Positions 9,744-20,002 of a stretch of DNA of 24,440 nucleotides are shown one piece after another (the stretch's first letter is position 1; each line of letters begins with the position of its first letter). Origin of the DNA: Beroe ovata (lineage: Eukaryota > Ctenophora > Nuda > Beroida > Beroidae). The notes under the pieces are model-generated. The model did no database searches. It saw only the letters and a list, made by a program, of their open reading frames with translations, and had not been told where the DNA came from. A program made the position numbers and the translations under genes. The stretch is taken from contig CAMPET010000001.1 of assembly GCA_946803715.1 (NCBI GenBank), positions 16,964 through 41,403 of the forward strand, given 5' to 3'.

Positions 9744-12700
9744 CTATGTGTCTTGTATCAGAGACAGTGCCCCATCAACAGTCGCATTGGTGGATCTGAA
9801 GTCATTGACAGCAGTTCTTACTGTGTCTCTGAGCACCCCATTCCACACCTTTTCTAGAGCCGTGAGTTTGTTGTGTCGAGATATTGCCGAACTAACGACC
9901 TGGAGGAATATTGAGACGATCAATCCTACCTTTATATGAGGTGGGTCTTGTGACTTGAATATAGTCATTGTTCATAGAAATTGACTGCCCTGTTTTAACC
10001 GAAATAGAATGATTTTCAATAGAGCATATGAACGTGTAATGTGCCAAAACCGACCTCTTCTACTAAAGAAGCGACTGCTTGCGAAGTCTTGTCAGCACTT
10101 TTGACAGCACTCTTGGGTCGAACATTGCTGGTGTACACTAGTCCAGCTACGGGCAATGGTTCAGTGCCTGAGGAGGGATGGGGATAGGCCTAAGGGGGTA
10201 TTTGGGACCAAATAGGAGACTCTTGGAACTTTGAGACACCATAAAAATGTAGATGACACGGAAATGTGGAAATAATGATTGATCAGGTTTATAATTACAG
10301 TATCGGAAGTTCTGAGTTAGTTTAAGAGATTGTACTAGGGGTTTTGAGTTCTGATAAAATGCAGCATTTCTATACTTCTCTTACGGATGCAGTTATAGTG
10401 GTCAATGTGCAGCCATAGGAATACAGTGTATCGAATATTGTAGTGAGTGTAGACTGTATACATTTCAACAACATTCACCCTACATATTGTGTATATAGCA
10501 GAGCTCAGGTGAAGATTATAGCGATGCTTCAGGTGTGAGGTTAGTTTTTAGAATGGTGTTTCACCAAATAGGTATGGACAACAACTTATTGAACTTATGC
10601 CAAGGATTGAGAGTTTGAAAAACAGTCGTGCACGATGAGAGGGTGAAGTTTAGATGATGATATTATACGCACCCATTGGTCTGTTCTTCTGTTCTCCAGC
10701 AAAGATGAGTTTTCTCCTGTCGTCCGACGGTTTCTGTGGTAACCCTTTTTTCTGTTCCTGCACGTCGATATGCCCGATAACCTACGAAAAGTGCAGAATT
10801 TAAGCTTAACCAGCATCCAGAAGTTAGTTATGCTCATTATAAACTCGCTATAAAATTTTACAGGAGTATGAAACTCGGACTAAGTCCAGCATATTTCTCC
10901 GGCAAATCTATGGAAACATGATCTATGGTCTCGACTATGTCACTATGAACCACCTCCACCTTTCCCCCCCCCTGACACCTGCCTCTCTTACCTGTTTTCG
11001 CCTTACATCCGGAAGTAAACCCAGTATTCGTGACACATCAAACTGCTGTATCGTGACTGTTCCCAGATTAGTGAACAGTTGCTCAGCTAGAATACTGTCG
11101 GTCATGGTAACGTCGACATCGTTAATTTTGCGGAGGTTGAAGTGAGATAGTCGGTAGAGAAGGTAGTACCTGGAGAGGGAATGTTAAGAGGAGGGGAAGG
11201 GGAATGTTAGAAGCCGGGGGAGTTACGATTCTGGGCAGTTTGCCAAGGTGAGAATGTGTATGGACATCGGGTTTTCGTGGGACTTTGTTATTGCTGAAGC
11301 TCCATTTGATTGGCGATAACCACACCGATCTTCACCAGCTATGATCAGAGCTAATGGCTCATCAGTAATCAGTCATCACTTACTTCCACAATGAGAAGTT
11401 TGTCACTGGATTCCCCTCGGGTGAGAAGGTAATGAAATCCAGTCGTTTCACTGTCGTGAGGGCGTTTAGCTGTTTGAGGGTGGAGATGGAGGAGAAGGCG
11501 AATGTGAGGCCTTGGAGAGCGGGGAATCTGGGGAGGAATAGAGGCTAGACATTTCACTCTACTACGACTTTCATAAATATCATCCCTCATACCGACAGTA
11601 ATTGACAGTAACATTAATACTCTCACTGATTTCAATAAATACCTGACTCTGAGTTTGGGAAAGTGAGGGACGATACTATCGTAGGGGATAAACTTGAAGT
11701 AGATCTGTGTGATGGACGATACGTTACTGATGGTGTTGTTCTTGTCCAGTCCGTCCAGGGCTGCAGCTCCGTACAGACGGAGTGTGTCCGTTTCAACCTG
11801 GGGATAGGAAGAAGGATGTAGACAGGGATAGAGACAGACTATAAGTTGATAGTACTATGCCCGCTCTTTCTTCTTCCATACATCATCACCTCTCTCTCAC
11901 ACTCCCCCTCTCTCCCCTCACTCCCTCCAACCCCTCCAACCCCTCCACTTCTCCTACCTCGCTGTAATGAGAGAGAGCATCGAATCCGCCCATACCACCG
12001 TTCTCCACACAGCCTTCCTCTGAGTTGCTAGCAGCGGGGGGACAAGTGATGTTGTTATCTTCTTGCCACCGCTTCTCCGCGTTCTGGATCGCCACTCGAC
12101 GCCGCTCTTTCAGTGCTTGTACCTGCACGGGGAGAAGTCTTGCTAGTACTTGAGGAGAGGAGAAAATGTGTAAAGGAGGAGTTATTCAAGGAAGTTAGGT
12201 TTTTGTGAAATTTTCCGGCAAATACGTCGCGTGAATCTTACGAGCAAAACTTAGGTTTTATTAGCGTATTAGAGCTTCGAAAACGAAGTACCTAACCATT
12301 AACTAACTAAGTTGCGTGACTCCATACACCTTTCACTAATTCTATTCTACATTCGACTTAATTGAGAAACATCATTTCAGTCGTGTTGAGCTATAAAGTT
12401 GTGACGAGTTTTTATTGTTATCAAAAAGATTGTTATCAAGACAGATTCTCAGTGCTCACCCCAGAAAGAGGCTAATTGGAGAGCGAGATACACACACAAC
12501 CAAAGGCAGCCGAATTCGTTATATTATGGAGGACTGTAGTGTATTATAGTGAGAAGATTTGTGCGTGGGAAATGGATTCGGGTGAGTTTGTGGCATCATG
12601 AATAGAGGCATAATTTATATTGCAGTGAAATATACATGATACATATTATATTACTGTACATATTATGTTTATAATATGTAAGTGGTTGCTAATGGGATCT

Positions 12701-14691
12701 GTTGCATCATGACAAAGTTGTGTTTGTGGCTGTAGAAGGTGACTCAACAGTCCCCTGATTCTGGCAAAACATATCCTTGTGTTTGGAATTCGAACCTTGG
12801 TACACTCTTTCTTCTTCTCTTCCTCCTTCCTGACAACAATACTAGCCATCCTTCTCTCATCGTCTGTTATCTTCTTCAGATCCAACTGCCGGAGACATTG
12901 CATCTGATCAATGACGATCTGCTTGTAGGAAGCTTCCGCTGTGAATGGATTACCATCCAGGGCCAACTCCTGTAGGTTGTAGAATGGCGGTCAACTGTTC
13001 AAGGTTGATGAAGAGTTAAGGTTGATCAACTGAAGTACGCATTATTCTAGAAAGGTAGTAAGCACAATTGGAAGTTAGCTTTTATTAGAACATGACATTA
13101 GCCGCATCATTGTTTTAAACCATAGTGTCTCCGAATATATTGTTTCTCTGAAGCTATTAATAGAACAAATAGAATCAAATAACGAGGGAAAACTGAAACT
13201 TTCCATAGACACAAACCTTGCTCCAAAACATTGCTTACAGTGATAGAGGGGTAATCGTTATATAATATGCACGGGTTGGCAAATAAAACAGTGTCTTGAA
13301 ATATGAGAGTACTAGCATATATTGTGTGCTTATTGATTAATGTATTAGAAAAGTCATCCTACATTCTTGCAAAAACTTGAGGTGCATTAAGAAACTTACC
13401 ATGTTTTATTACATACTGTTCTGCATAATATTTTAAAAGGCTTTGCAAGTTCAATTCACAAACCTGTAAGCTCTGGCTGTTTCCCAAACATCGAATACTT
13501 TCAAAACTTCTGACATCATTATAACTGAGGAAGAGCCGCAGAAGTTTAGGAAGATGATCAAGTTCACCAACATACTGAATCTTGTTCCGCCTCAAGTTAA
13601 GCTCAGTGAGTGATGAAAGTCCAATAAAATTACAAGCTTTAGTAAGCTGATTCCCTGCTAAATTAAGAACTCTCAACTCTGACAAATGGTTCAGGTTCTC
13701 GAGTTCCTTGATTTGGTTCCCATGAAGATCAAGCACATCAAGTTTTAGGAGATTGTTGAGGTTTTCGATTTTTGATATTCTGTTTTTCCCCAGCATCAGA
13801 ACTCTCAATGATGCAAGTGTGCTTAGCCCAGATATTTCTTCAATTCTATTGTCATACAAATCAAGGAATATGAGACGGCGTAGGGAGGAGAGGTGTTGAA
13901 TTCTGGCAATGGAGTTGTGTTGGAAATTCAGTAGTCGAAGGTTTTCCTCTCCTTCCAAGATGGGACATATGGAGAGGCGTCTGCGATCAAGATTCAGTCT
14001 GTCAGGGTTGGCAGCTTTCTCTTCTGGGAGACGATACACAATAGGTACACCAGGAGCTGATGGTGACTCTGCAATATTATTGAGATGTTGCATCAGTCAG
14101 GTGGCATGGAATCAATAGCATACTGAACAACAATTGAGATTCATGAAAGGAGGAGAGCCTTTCTTACCTGCAAAGACAACTCTATCTCCAGGCAAGCATC
14201 CAGACTTCTCTTCTGATGTATTGGTCTGTTCATGTGATACTACCCCACTTGTATGTGATAAAGGAACATTGTTAGTAACTTGCTGTTGGGTTGGGGTTGC
14301 ACTGAAGAAATGTCAAAGTTTAGTATCAATAGAAAGTCTATTACATAGATATATGAAGGAATTTGGGGGTCCATGCCCATATCTCTAGTTAACTTACCTG
14401 AAAGTTGATCTACTAGTGGGTCTAGAGTCAGTGAAATTAGGGAATGATTTGTTGTTGAAAGCTAAAGATCCAACCCCATAGACTTTTCTTTGAGGATAAA
14501 GTGTTCCAGAATGGTCATAGGTAGAAACCTGTGATCAGAAGATATAATACTGAATACATTAGAGGTCTCCTTAAGGTCAATCTGACGAAACATGCCATTA
14601 TCAAAAAATTCAATTGGATGAGATTGAACAATACCTGATTAGGCGTTACTGGTACTCTATTTCCTTTAATAGCCCTGGTAGTTGGGTGCAT
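9744..14691 (-). CDS. LRRC49: LRRC49 orthologue, tubulin polyglutamylase complex subunit, complete
   Basis: LRRC49 is a leucine-rich-repeat subunit of the TTLL1-containing tubulin polyglutamylase complex, which adds glutamate chains to axonemal and neuronal microtubules. Coding exons in transcript order are 14635-14691, 14398-14528, 14168-14301, 13464-14068, 12796-12969, 11958-12122, 11643-11797, 11384-11527, 10992-11169, 10673-10781, 10055-10167 and 9744-9899. All joins use GT-AG and keep phase, giving 706 residues plus TAG; vertebrate LRRC49 is close to 690. The N-terminal 107 residues are divergent. PDRLNLDRRRLSICPILEGE precedes LRRs at about 150-305 (FLDLYDNRIEEISGLSTL, VLDLHGNQI). Conserved downstream blocks are ALDGNPF, RQLDLKKITDDERRMAS, DTLRLYGAAALDGLD, GNPVTNFSLWKYY and LYRLSHFNLRKIN. 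A short conserved helical tail ends the protein. The start Met at 14691 follows an in-frame stop a few codons upstream, unless another exon lies 5'. The donors at 12795 (GTTCGA) and 10054 (GTCGGT) are weak and rest on phase and homology. Confidence 0.94.
10168..10672. other. LRRC49 intron
   Basis: About 0.5 kb between LRRC49 exons 10673-10781 and 10055-10167. No repeat, RNA gene or extra exon was recognised. Confidence 0.8.
11881..11957. repeat. Pyrimidine-rich tract in LRRC49 intron
   Basis: The plus strand is almost pure C/T with CTCTCT and CCCCTCCAA repeats. It sits next to the donor of LRRC49 exon 11958-12122, so on the transcribed sense it is a purine-rich stretch just inside the intron. 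Confidence 0.8.
12123..12795. other. LRRC49 intron
   Basis: About 0.67 kb between LRRC49 exons 12796-12969 and 11958-12122. It is AT-rich, and nothing else was recognised in it. Confidence 0.8.
12970..13463. other. LRRC49 intron
   Basis: About 0.49 kb between the large LRR exon (13464-14068) and exon 12796-12969. No feature was recognised. Confidence 0.8.
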
Positions 14692-15140
14692 ATATTTATC
14701 AGGACACCTTATAGGCCAATTTAGCTACTGGGGCACTCTTTGTGTCCTGAAGTCAGGCCATACCTAGATTGACAGTGGTACTATTATCAATCCTTCAAGG
14801 TACAATTCAGCTAAAATAAATCTGTTTGCATAATCCTGAAGGAGTATGAACATAACATACTTTATAAAGAGGCATGATTAAAAAAGGAATATTCTTTTGA
14901 GAAATCAATCATGGCACAGATTTTCTGAAATTCAAATACAATCGATGATCATTCCTCTAATTTTTTGAAAAACAGAAACTTTCAATGTGACATCGCGCGC
15001 GGCACGACATTTTTCTCCATATGATTGACGGATTGTAGAGTGAGTCAAAAAGTCCCTGCATCGCTGGCTAGGATTTTATACGGATACATGCGTCATGCAC
15101 TGGCATGAACTATGTCGATATTTGTCAGTTGTTACCTGAT

Positions 15141-15178
15141 CTGTTTCTTGCGCGGCGCGCGCCGCGCGCAAGAAACAG
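15141..15178. repeat. Inverted repeat, 14-bp arms around a GC-only centre
   Basis: The left arm CTGTTTCTTGCGCG (15141-15154) is matched exactly by its reverse complement at 15165-15178. The 10-base centre is purely G and C, and GGCGCGCGCC (15154-15163) is itself a palindrome. It could extrude as a cruciform or be a pair of binding sites. Confidence 0.85.
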
Positions 15179-15378
15179 CGGACAGATAACATCCGGCAAT
15201 GCAATAATCGGTTCAATGTTCCTAAACTCGAACGTCAGTGATCACTGGCGATTGCGCGCGGTGGAGTGGGATTGTAAGTCGAGTACGAGTGGCGCCGCGC
15301 GGCGCGTGCTCAGACAAGATGTCAAAGCTAAGGTTCAAAACACTTATAGTAATTAACGCGCTTTGTCACGCAAATACT

Positions 15379-15407
15379 CCGCGCGCTCGCGCTGCGCGGC
15401 TTTTTTT
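15379..15407 (+). repeat. GC hairpin followed by T7
   Basis: CCGCGC (15379-15384) pairs with GCGCGG (15394-15399) around a GC-rich loop; one C and then seven Ts follow (15401-15407). It looks like a bacterial terminator or a Pol III stop, but in this animal context no RNA gene was found before it. Confidence 0.35.
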
Positions 15408-15913
15408 AACGACTTTCAGATCACAGAGTGAAATAATTGCGCGCACTTGTGTTATTTCGTTGATGAAAGGTTATTGGCTGCGCGTCTGATTTGGCGGCAT
15501 AAAATAATTACTTCCTCACATCGAACTTGGAGCATTACACATTAGAGAGTTTGATTCAAATTAAACCGCATGATGTGTGCTGGGGATATTAGTTTGTGGC
15601 AATTGGTGTCGGGATCAATTACATTGTAGAATTTTTGACAAATATCTATTTATTTATTCATAGGTTACTTTCTATCATTGCTAGTGGTGTAAGGGGATTG
15701 CCCATTGAGAGACAGAATTGATCTTTCCAGGCCGGGATCTATGTGTGAATGCTTTTCATTTCTACATTCTATTGCATTATGCTTCAATATTCTGGCAGTC
15801 TTGACACTGACACCACCCAACCTTGCAATGATGATTCCCAAGAATTATCCAATCTTCTGAATCCAGTTCATCAGCTAATTTAGTAAACTATAGCATTCAT
15901 TTAATCTTAGTTA

Positions 15914-18900
15914 ATGATAATAAGACAAGATCAAGATTTCAAAGTCATACTGCTCTGCATCCTTGTTTTCTTACTGACAGCAGGTAAAAGACAGTGTTTG
16001 CAAAATGAATTCTGCTTGGATCTCATTGAATGATTATCAGTTATGATTCCAAAACACATTCACAGCTGATGCCTGTGATGTTGGCCAGTTCGATAACTCT
16101 GGAACTTGTGAGGATTGTCCTCTAGGCCACATGTGAGTTTCTACATGAAGGGAGAAGTTTTTGCATGATATTCTATCATTAAGTCCTCATATTCTGGAAT
16201 CAATATCTCTATCATGATTTCAGCTGCTCTGGTGATGTGAAGGATGCATGTCCTATTGGGACATACCAACCATTCACAAGAAAAACTGCTGAATCTGATT
16301 GCCTTGTAAGTGCTAATCATGATAAAGGTTCAAGTGTTTAGGTATTCTTTTGGTCTACCAATTGGAACTTATGATAGGTACTAGTTCACTTTCCTTACCT
16401 CAGGCATGCCCTGCTGGAAGATTGTGTGAAAGTGCTGGCACTGAGAACTCAGCAGAATGTCCAGCTGGATATAAATGTGTATCAGGAGTTAAAATATCCT
16501 GTGGAAAGGGCTACTATGCTCCTGCGAACAGTGATACTTGTTCCATATGTCCTATAGGTATGGCAAATACTATGATAGGACCCTTTGTTATAAAGACAGA
16601 GGAAAAGGGTATTGTGAAGTCATTGAGGTATTGAGGCAAATAACATCCCAGGAAGTAAATGCCCTGCTAAGCAGAATGAAGGACCCACAGTGTGTGAAGT
16701 TGGTCAGATCACCACTTCTCAAGGACAGAGTTCTTGTGTGGTGTGTCCTGCTGGCAAGAAATGTGAAAATGGGATAAAAGTTGGAAACTGTGAACCAGGT
16801 AATGTCTTGGGCAGGTTTCCAAAGTCATAGTTTAAGAAGATCTTTTCTTATTGACAGTATAAAGATTCCTAGAATCTGCTTAATGAATGATGGATACTTA
16901 TATGCTCAATTCTTCACAGGTACAGCCAGTGCCGAGGGTGAAGGGTTGTGTGCAGCATGTGATGCCGGACAATATTCTGAGTCTGGTGCAGCAGCCTGCT
17001 CTCAGTGTTTGGATGGGTAAATTTCACTTGGAAACCCTAATTTTCAAAACAGTGGTCAAATTTCAAGTCGAACTTCCCAATTTTAAGTGGTTAACACCCT
17101 TTTTCGTGCAAATCATAACCCACTTCAGGTACTACTGCCCCACTGCTGCCCAGCAAATCCCGTGTGACGTGGGCCAAGTTTCCACATCAAGTGGAACTGT
17201 CTGTAAAACATGTGTAGAGGGCAAGATGGCCAATAGTGGACAAAGTGGGTGTATTGACTGTGAAGCTGGATACACGTGCGGCAACCCCCTGTGAGTTGTT
17301 CCGATTCCAAACAATAGTTGAACTTCAACATGAAACTTATCATGAAACTTATCTATTTGTCGTAAAAGTGGAATAGTTTTCGAAACCTACCCTTGTGTTC
17401 TCAGGAATCCAGCTAAGTGTGCCCCAGCATCATACTCTACGGGTGGGATTGTCACGCAGTGTTCTGAGTGCCCTGCCGGGAAAAAGTGCCCCTCTGAGGG
17501 AACTGTCACACCAATTTCCTGTGGTGAGTTGAGCCAATGATGATATCTTAGTGTCAAATTATTCTTGTTAGAACGTAGGTATTCATTTTCACAATCGTGA
17601 ATCGACAGTATGATGAAAATCTATCGCAACTAATGGATTTTCGTCATATTATATCACGCCTCCCCTGTTATTCCCTAGCAACCTACACGCCGGCCGGAAG
17701 TACAGAGTGCGCGACGTGTCCAGCAGGTTTCAAGTGTCCCGACTCTGCTACAAAGGCCCAGTGTCCAGCTGGGAAATACAGCCCGGCCACAGGTAATGGT
17801 GCGGGGTTGGGCTTGGAGTGGGTGAGTGGGAGAGAATGATGGTGGTATGGTCATTGTTACCACTGGTCAATTTCGAGTTGGTGATGGATTTTGGGGCTTT
17901 GGTTCCGAAGGATTGATTACTTGTATCATTGCCAAGTTTCTAGCCTGTTATCGATTGCTAGTTACTTCTATACCAATTCTATCATCAGCTCATCATTACC
18001 ATGCGTGTTTGGCAAGCAAATATCAATACAGATCATAATCAGTAATCGCCACGCTCCAATCTCGACACACAACTACGTACCATTTATAATTTATAGCTAC
18101 ACTTTAATAATCGTGAAAATAATGATACTCTATAGTCTATACATTCCAATACCGGTAAATTGCTCTCACATGAGTCACAGTTACCATGACAACACTTACT
18201 GAAGACCTACAATAATTTGGGTTGTTACCACTCTCCTTGTAGAATAATACGTGGGTGTTACCATGGTAACAACTAATTACCACCGCACACAAACACACAC
18301 ACACAAACACACACAGTGTGTGTTGAAATTGACCTGTAATACCTACCTATGAACTTTAGCTATGCGAAGTTTCAAGTATACTATAACCTCGTCAGACTTA
18401 ACTCTAGACAAGTTGACATTGCTCCTGTTCAGTGTCCACCTTTCCCCCTTCCTTGACACCCCCTTCCTTGACACCCCCCTTCCTTGACACCACAAAACTT
18501 TTGTACTTCTCCTCGCTTACACGAGATTTCTTCTGAAATCTGTACCACTAAACTCTCGTTTAGATCGTTAGAAATCATGGTCTGAACTCTAACCTCCCTC
18601 AGAGACCACGTGCACAGCCTGCCCGAAGGGACATCAATGTCCCACTGCCGGACTTGCTGCTTCTGTGGAGTGCACCGCTGGGACCTATGCTAACCAGCTC
18701 GGGTAAAATATGGGAGGGATGCCCTTCTTCGACAAATAAACCGAATAAATCACCGAATTTAGAAGTTGGAATGATAACTCGAATGCGATTTTGTCATGGA
18801 GGATAATAACGGATAACTCTTTCTTCAGGAGCACAGAATGCACAGACTGTCCCGCTAACAATTACTGCCCATCGACAACTGCTGGTGAGAGTCTCTTGGC

Positions 18901-19876
18901 ACCAGGCACACGACCTACAATCTGCATTTCTTGACACCACTTAACTTCTTGACACCATTTTACTAATTGGCACCATTTTACTTCTTGACGCCCCTCTACA
19001 CATTGACACCACTTTACTTCTTGACACCACTTCATTTCTTGACACCACTTCACTTCTTGACACCACTTTAATCCTTGACGTCACTTTACCCGTTTGTATC
19101 CCAGGCCCCATTCCCTGTGACACCACCTCCAGCTTCATATCTCTTGACAAGACAGCGTGTACCCAGTGTCCAGCTGGTGTCTCCTGCACTGGTGTCACCC
19201 AGACACCGTGTCCAGCGGGGACTTTCAGGTTGGGAAACTTAACACGATCATTACCTAACCGTTTCAGTTTCTCCTTAAGTAGCCTAAGTAAATTTTTGGT
19301 CCTTCCTGCCCCTTGTGATTTCTGTTCAATTCGCTGTTTTCTCCTCCTCAACTCTCCCCATATCTTCTCACTTTCAGTTTGCTGGGTGAGATCTCGTGTT
19401 CAGGATGTCCTGCCGGTAAAGCCTGTACAAGTGACGGTACACAAACAGACTGCGCCGACGGTAAGTTTCATCTCTGTCCCTCTCTTCCTCCTTCAATTTC
19501 ATTCTCCTGTCTTCCCCTCACCCTCTCTCCTCACCTCTCCTTCTCCTCTCAACCCTCCTCCTTCCTCTCTCCTCTCCCATCCTCCCTCCGCTCCGAATAC
19601 ATCCTACATCCTCCTCTTATCCCCTCTCACCCCTATCCTCCTCACCCCTCCTCCTCCCCTCACCTCTCCTCCTTTCCTCCATCACTCCACTATTCCTCCC
19701 TCTCAACACCCAGGATCGTACAGTCTGGAGTCCCAATCCACATGCACAGTGTGCCCAGCCGGACACCAATGTTCCCACACCGCTGCTCCCACTGCCTGCT
19801 CCGCGGGGCAGTACAGTCTGACAGCTAACTTTGACTGTCAGGACTGTCCAGAGGGATCTTACTGTCATTCCACCAC
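15914..19876 (+). CDS. Secreted GCC2/GCC3-type cysteine-rich repeat protein, 3' end lost at assembly gap
   Basis: I place this in the GCC2/GCC3 (ephrin-receptor-like cysteine-rich) family; exact orthology is unknown. Exons are 15914-15983, 16066-16132, 16224-16305, 16404-16557, 16652-16798, 16920-17016, 17129-17290, 17405-17523, 17679-17792, 18603-18702, 18829-18884, 19105-19228, 19378-19460 and 19714-19876. All use GT-AG and all phases agree, giving about 512 residues so far. Exon 1 encodes a signal peptide (MIIRQDQDFK then VILLCILVFLLTA), so the product is secreted or a cell-surface ectodomain. The remainder is an array of short modules with the pattern CPAGxxC and C-x2-C-P, for example CPAGRLCESAG, CPAGKKCPSEG, CPAGHQC and CPEGSYC, with Tyr/Ser/Thr spacers. 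Such arrays occur in adhesion and matrix-like proteins. The acceptor at 16652 was chosen over one near 16628 because it restores CPIGSKCPA. After 19876 the intron enters a minisatellite and the N at 20002; no stop codon or C-terminal domain is visible. Confidence 0.88.
17793..18602. other. GCC-gene intron, copied again at 20050-20821
   Basis: This 810-bp intron contains a CA microsatellite (about 18288-18316) and three copies of CCTTGACACC near 18451-18492. Nearly the whole intron recurs, with small indels, downstream of the N at 20002. Confidence 0.85.
18928..19089. repeat. 18-bp minisatellite, nine units of TTCTTGACACCACTTTAC
   Basis: Nine contiguous 18-bp units fill the GCC-gene intron 18885-19104 up to 15 bp before the acceptor. 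The core TTGACACCAC is the reverse complement of the GTGGTGTCA copies at the left end of the window. Because 18 is a multiple of three, it creates a spurious KWCQE-type open frame on the minus strand. Confidence 0.92.
19467..19713. repeat. Long pyrimidine-rich intron
   Basis: Nearly the whole GCC-gene intron 19461-19713 is C/T on the sense strand (TCCTC and CTCTCC repeats), with few purines until the CAG acceptor. It could act as an extended polypyrimidine tract or form triplex (H-DNA). Confidence 0.8.
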
Positions 19877-20002
19877 GTAAGTCAGGGAACATGCGAGAGT
19901 CAGGGAACATACGTAAGTCAGGGAACATGCGTGAGTCAGGGATCATGCGTGAGTCAGGGAACATGCGTGAGTCAGGGATCATGCGTGAGTCAGGGAACAT
20001 GN
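19877..20002 (+). repeat. 18-bp minisatellite that duplicates a 5' splice site, seven units
   Basis: The array starts exactly at the donor of exon 19714-19876. The units are GTAAGTCAGGGAACATGC, then GAGAGT, GTAAGT and four GTGAGT versions of the same 18-mer, at 19877, 19895, 19913, 19931, 19949, 19967 and 19985. Six of the seven begin with a good donor sequence. The array ends on the N at 20002. The GTCAGGGAA part also resembles the GTGGTGTCAGGGAATGC copies at 60-85. Confidence 0.92.
20002..20002. other. Single N, probable contig join
   Basis: The N falls at the last base of the seventh minisatellite unit. The sequence after it resumes in the middle of a copy of the GCC exon 17679-17792, so the two sides do not connect as one gene. 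Confidence 0.8.

Larger units (their letters stand above)
14692..15913. promoter_or_regulatory. Divergent intergenic region between LRRC49 and the GCC2/GCC3 gene
   Basis: The LRRC49 start (minus) and the GCC-gene start (plus) face away from each other across 1.2 kb, so this is probably a shared promoter region. Its centre (about 14993-15486) is dense in GCGC and CGCG motifs unlike the AT-rich flanks and contains the palindromes listed separately. The flanking parts (14692-14990 and 15490-15913) show nothing specific. No TATA box is convincing. Confidence 0.55.

Noticed and set aside
15105-15489. Two open frames across the GC-rich island
   Set aside because: They translate palindromic GCGC runs into Ala/Arg/Gly and overlap each other in different frames. 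There is no family resemblance.
16350-16777. Read-through of the GCC exon 16404-16557 into the following intron
   Set aside because: After CPIG the frame loses the cysteine pattern. Splicing at 16557/16652 restores CPIGSKCPA and agrees in phase.
18862-19053. Minus-strand open frame with repeated KWCQE-type peptide
   Set aside because: It is a translation of the 18-bp intronic minisatellite, whose unit is a multiple of three, so the frame never closes. It is antisense to confirmed GCC exons and introns.
18928-19089. Possible CRISPR array
   Set aside because: Units are contiguous 18-mers with no unique spacers, in an animal intron. This is a minisatellite.
19379-19828. Long Pro/Ser/Leu-rich plus-strand frames through the pyrimidine tract
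   Set aside because: They read through the donor at 19460 and the pyrimidine-rich intron. Only the parts at 19378-19460 and 19714-19876 keep the C-P-x-G pattern.
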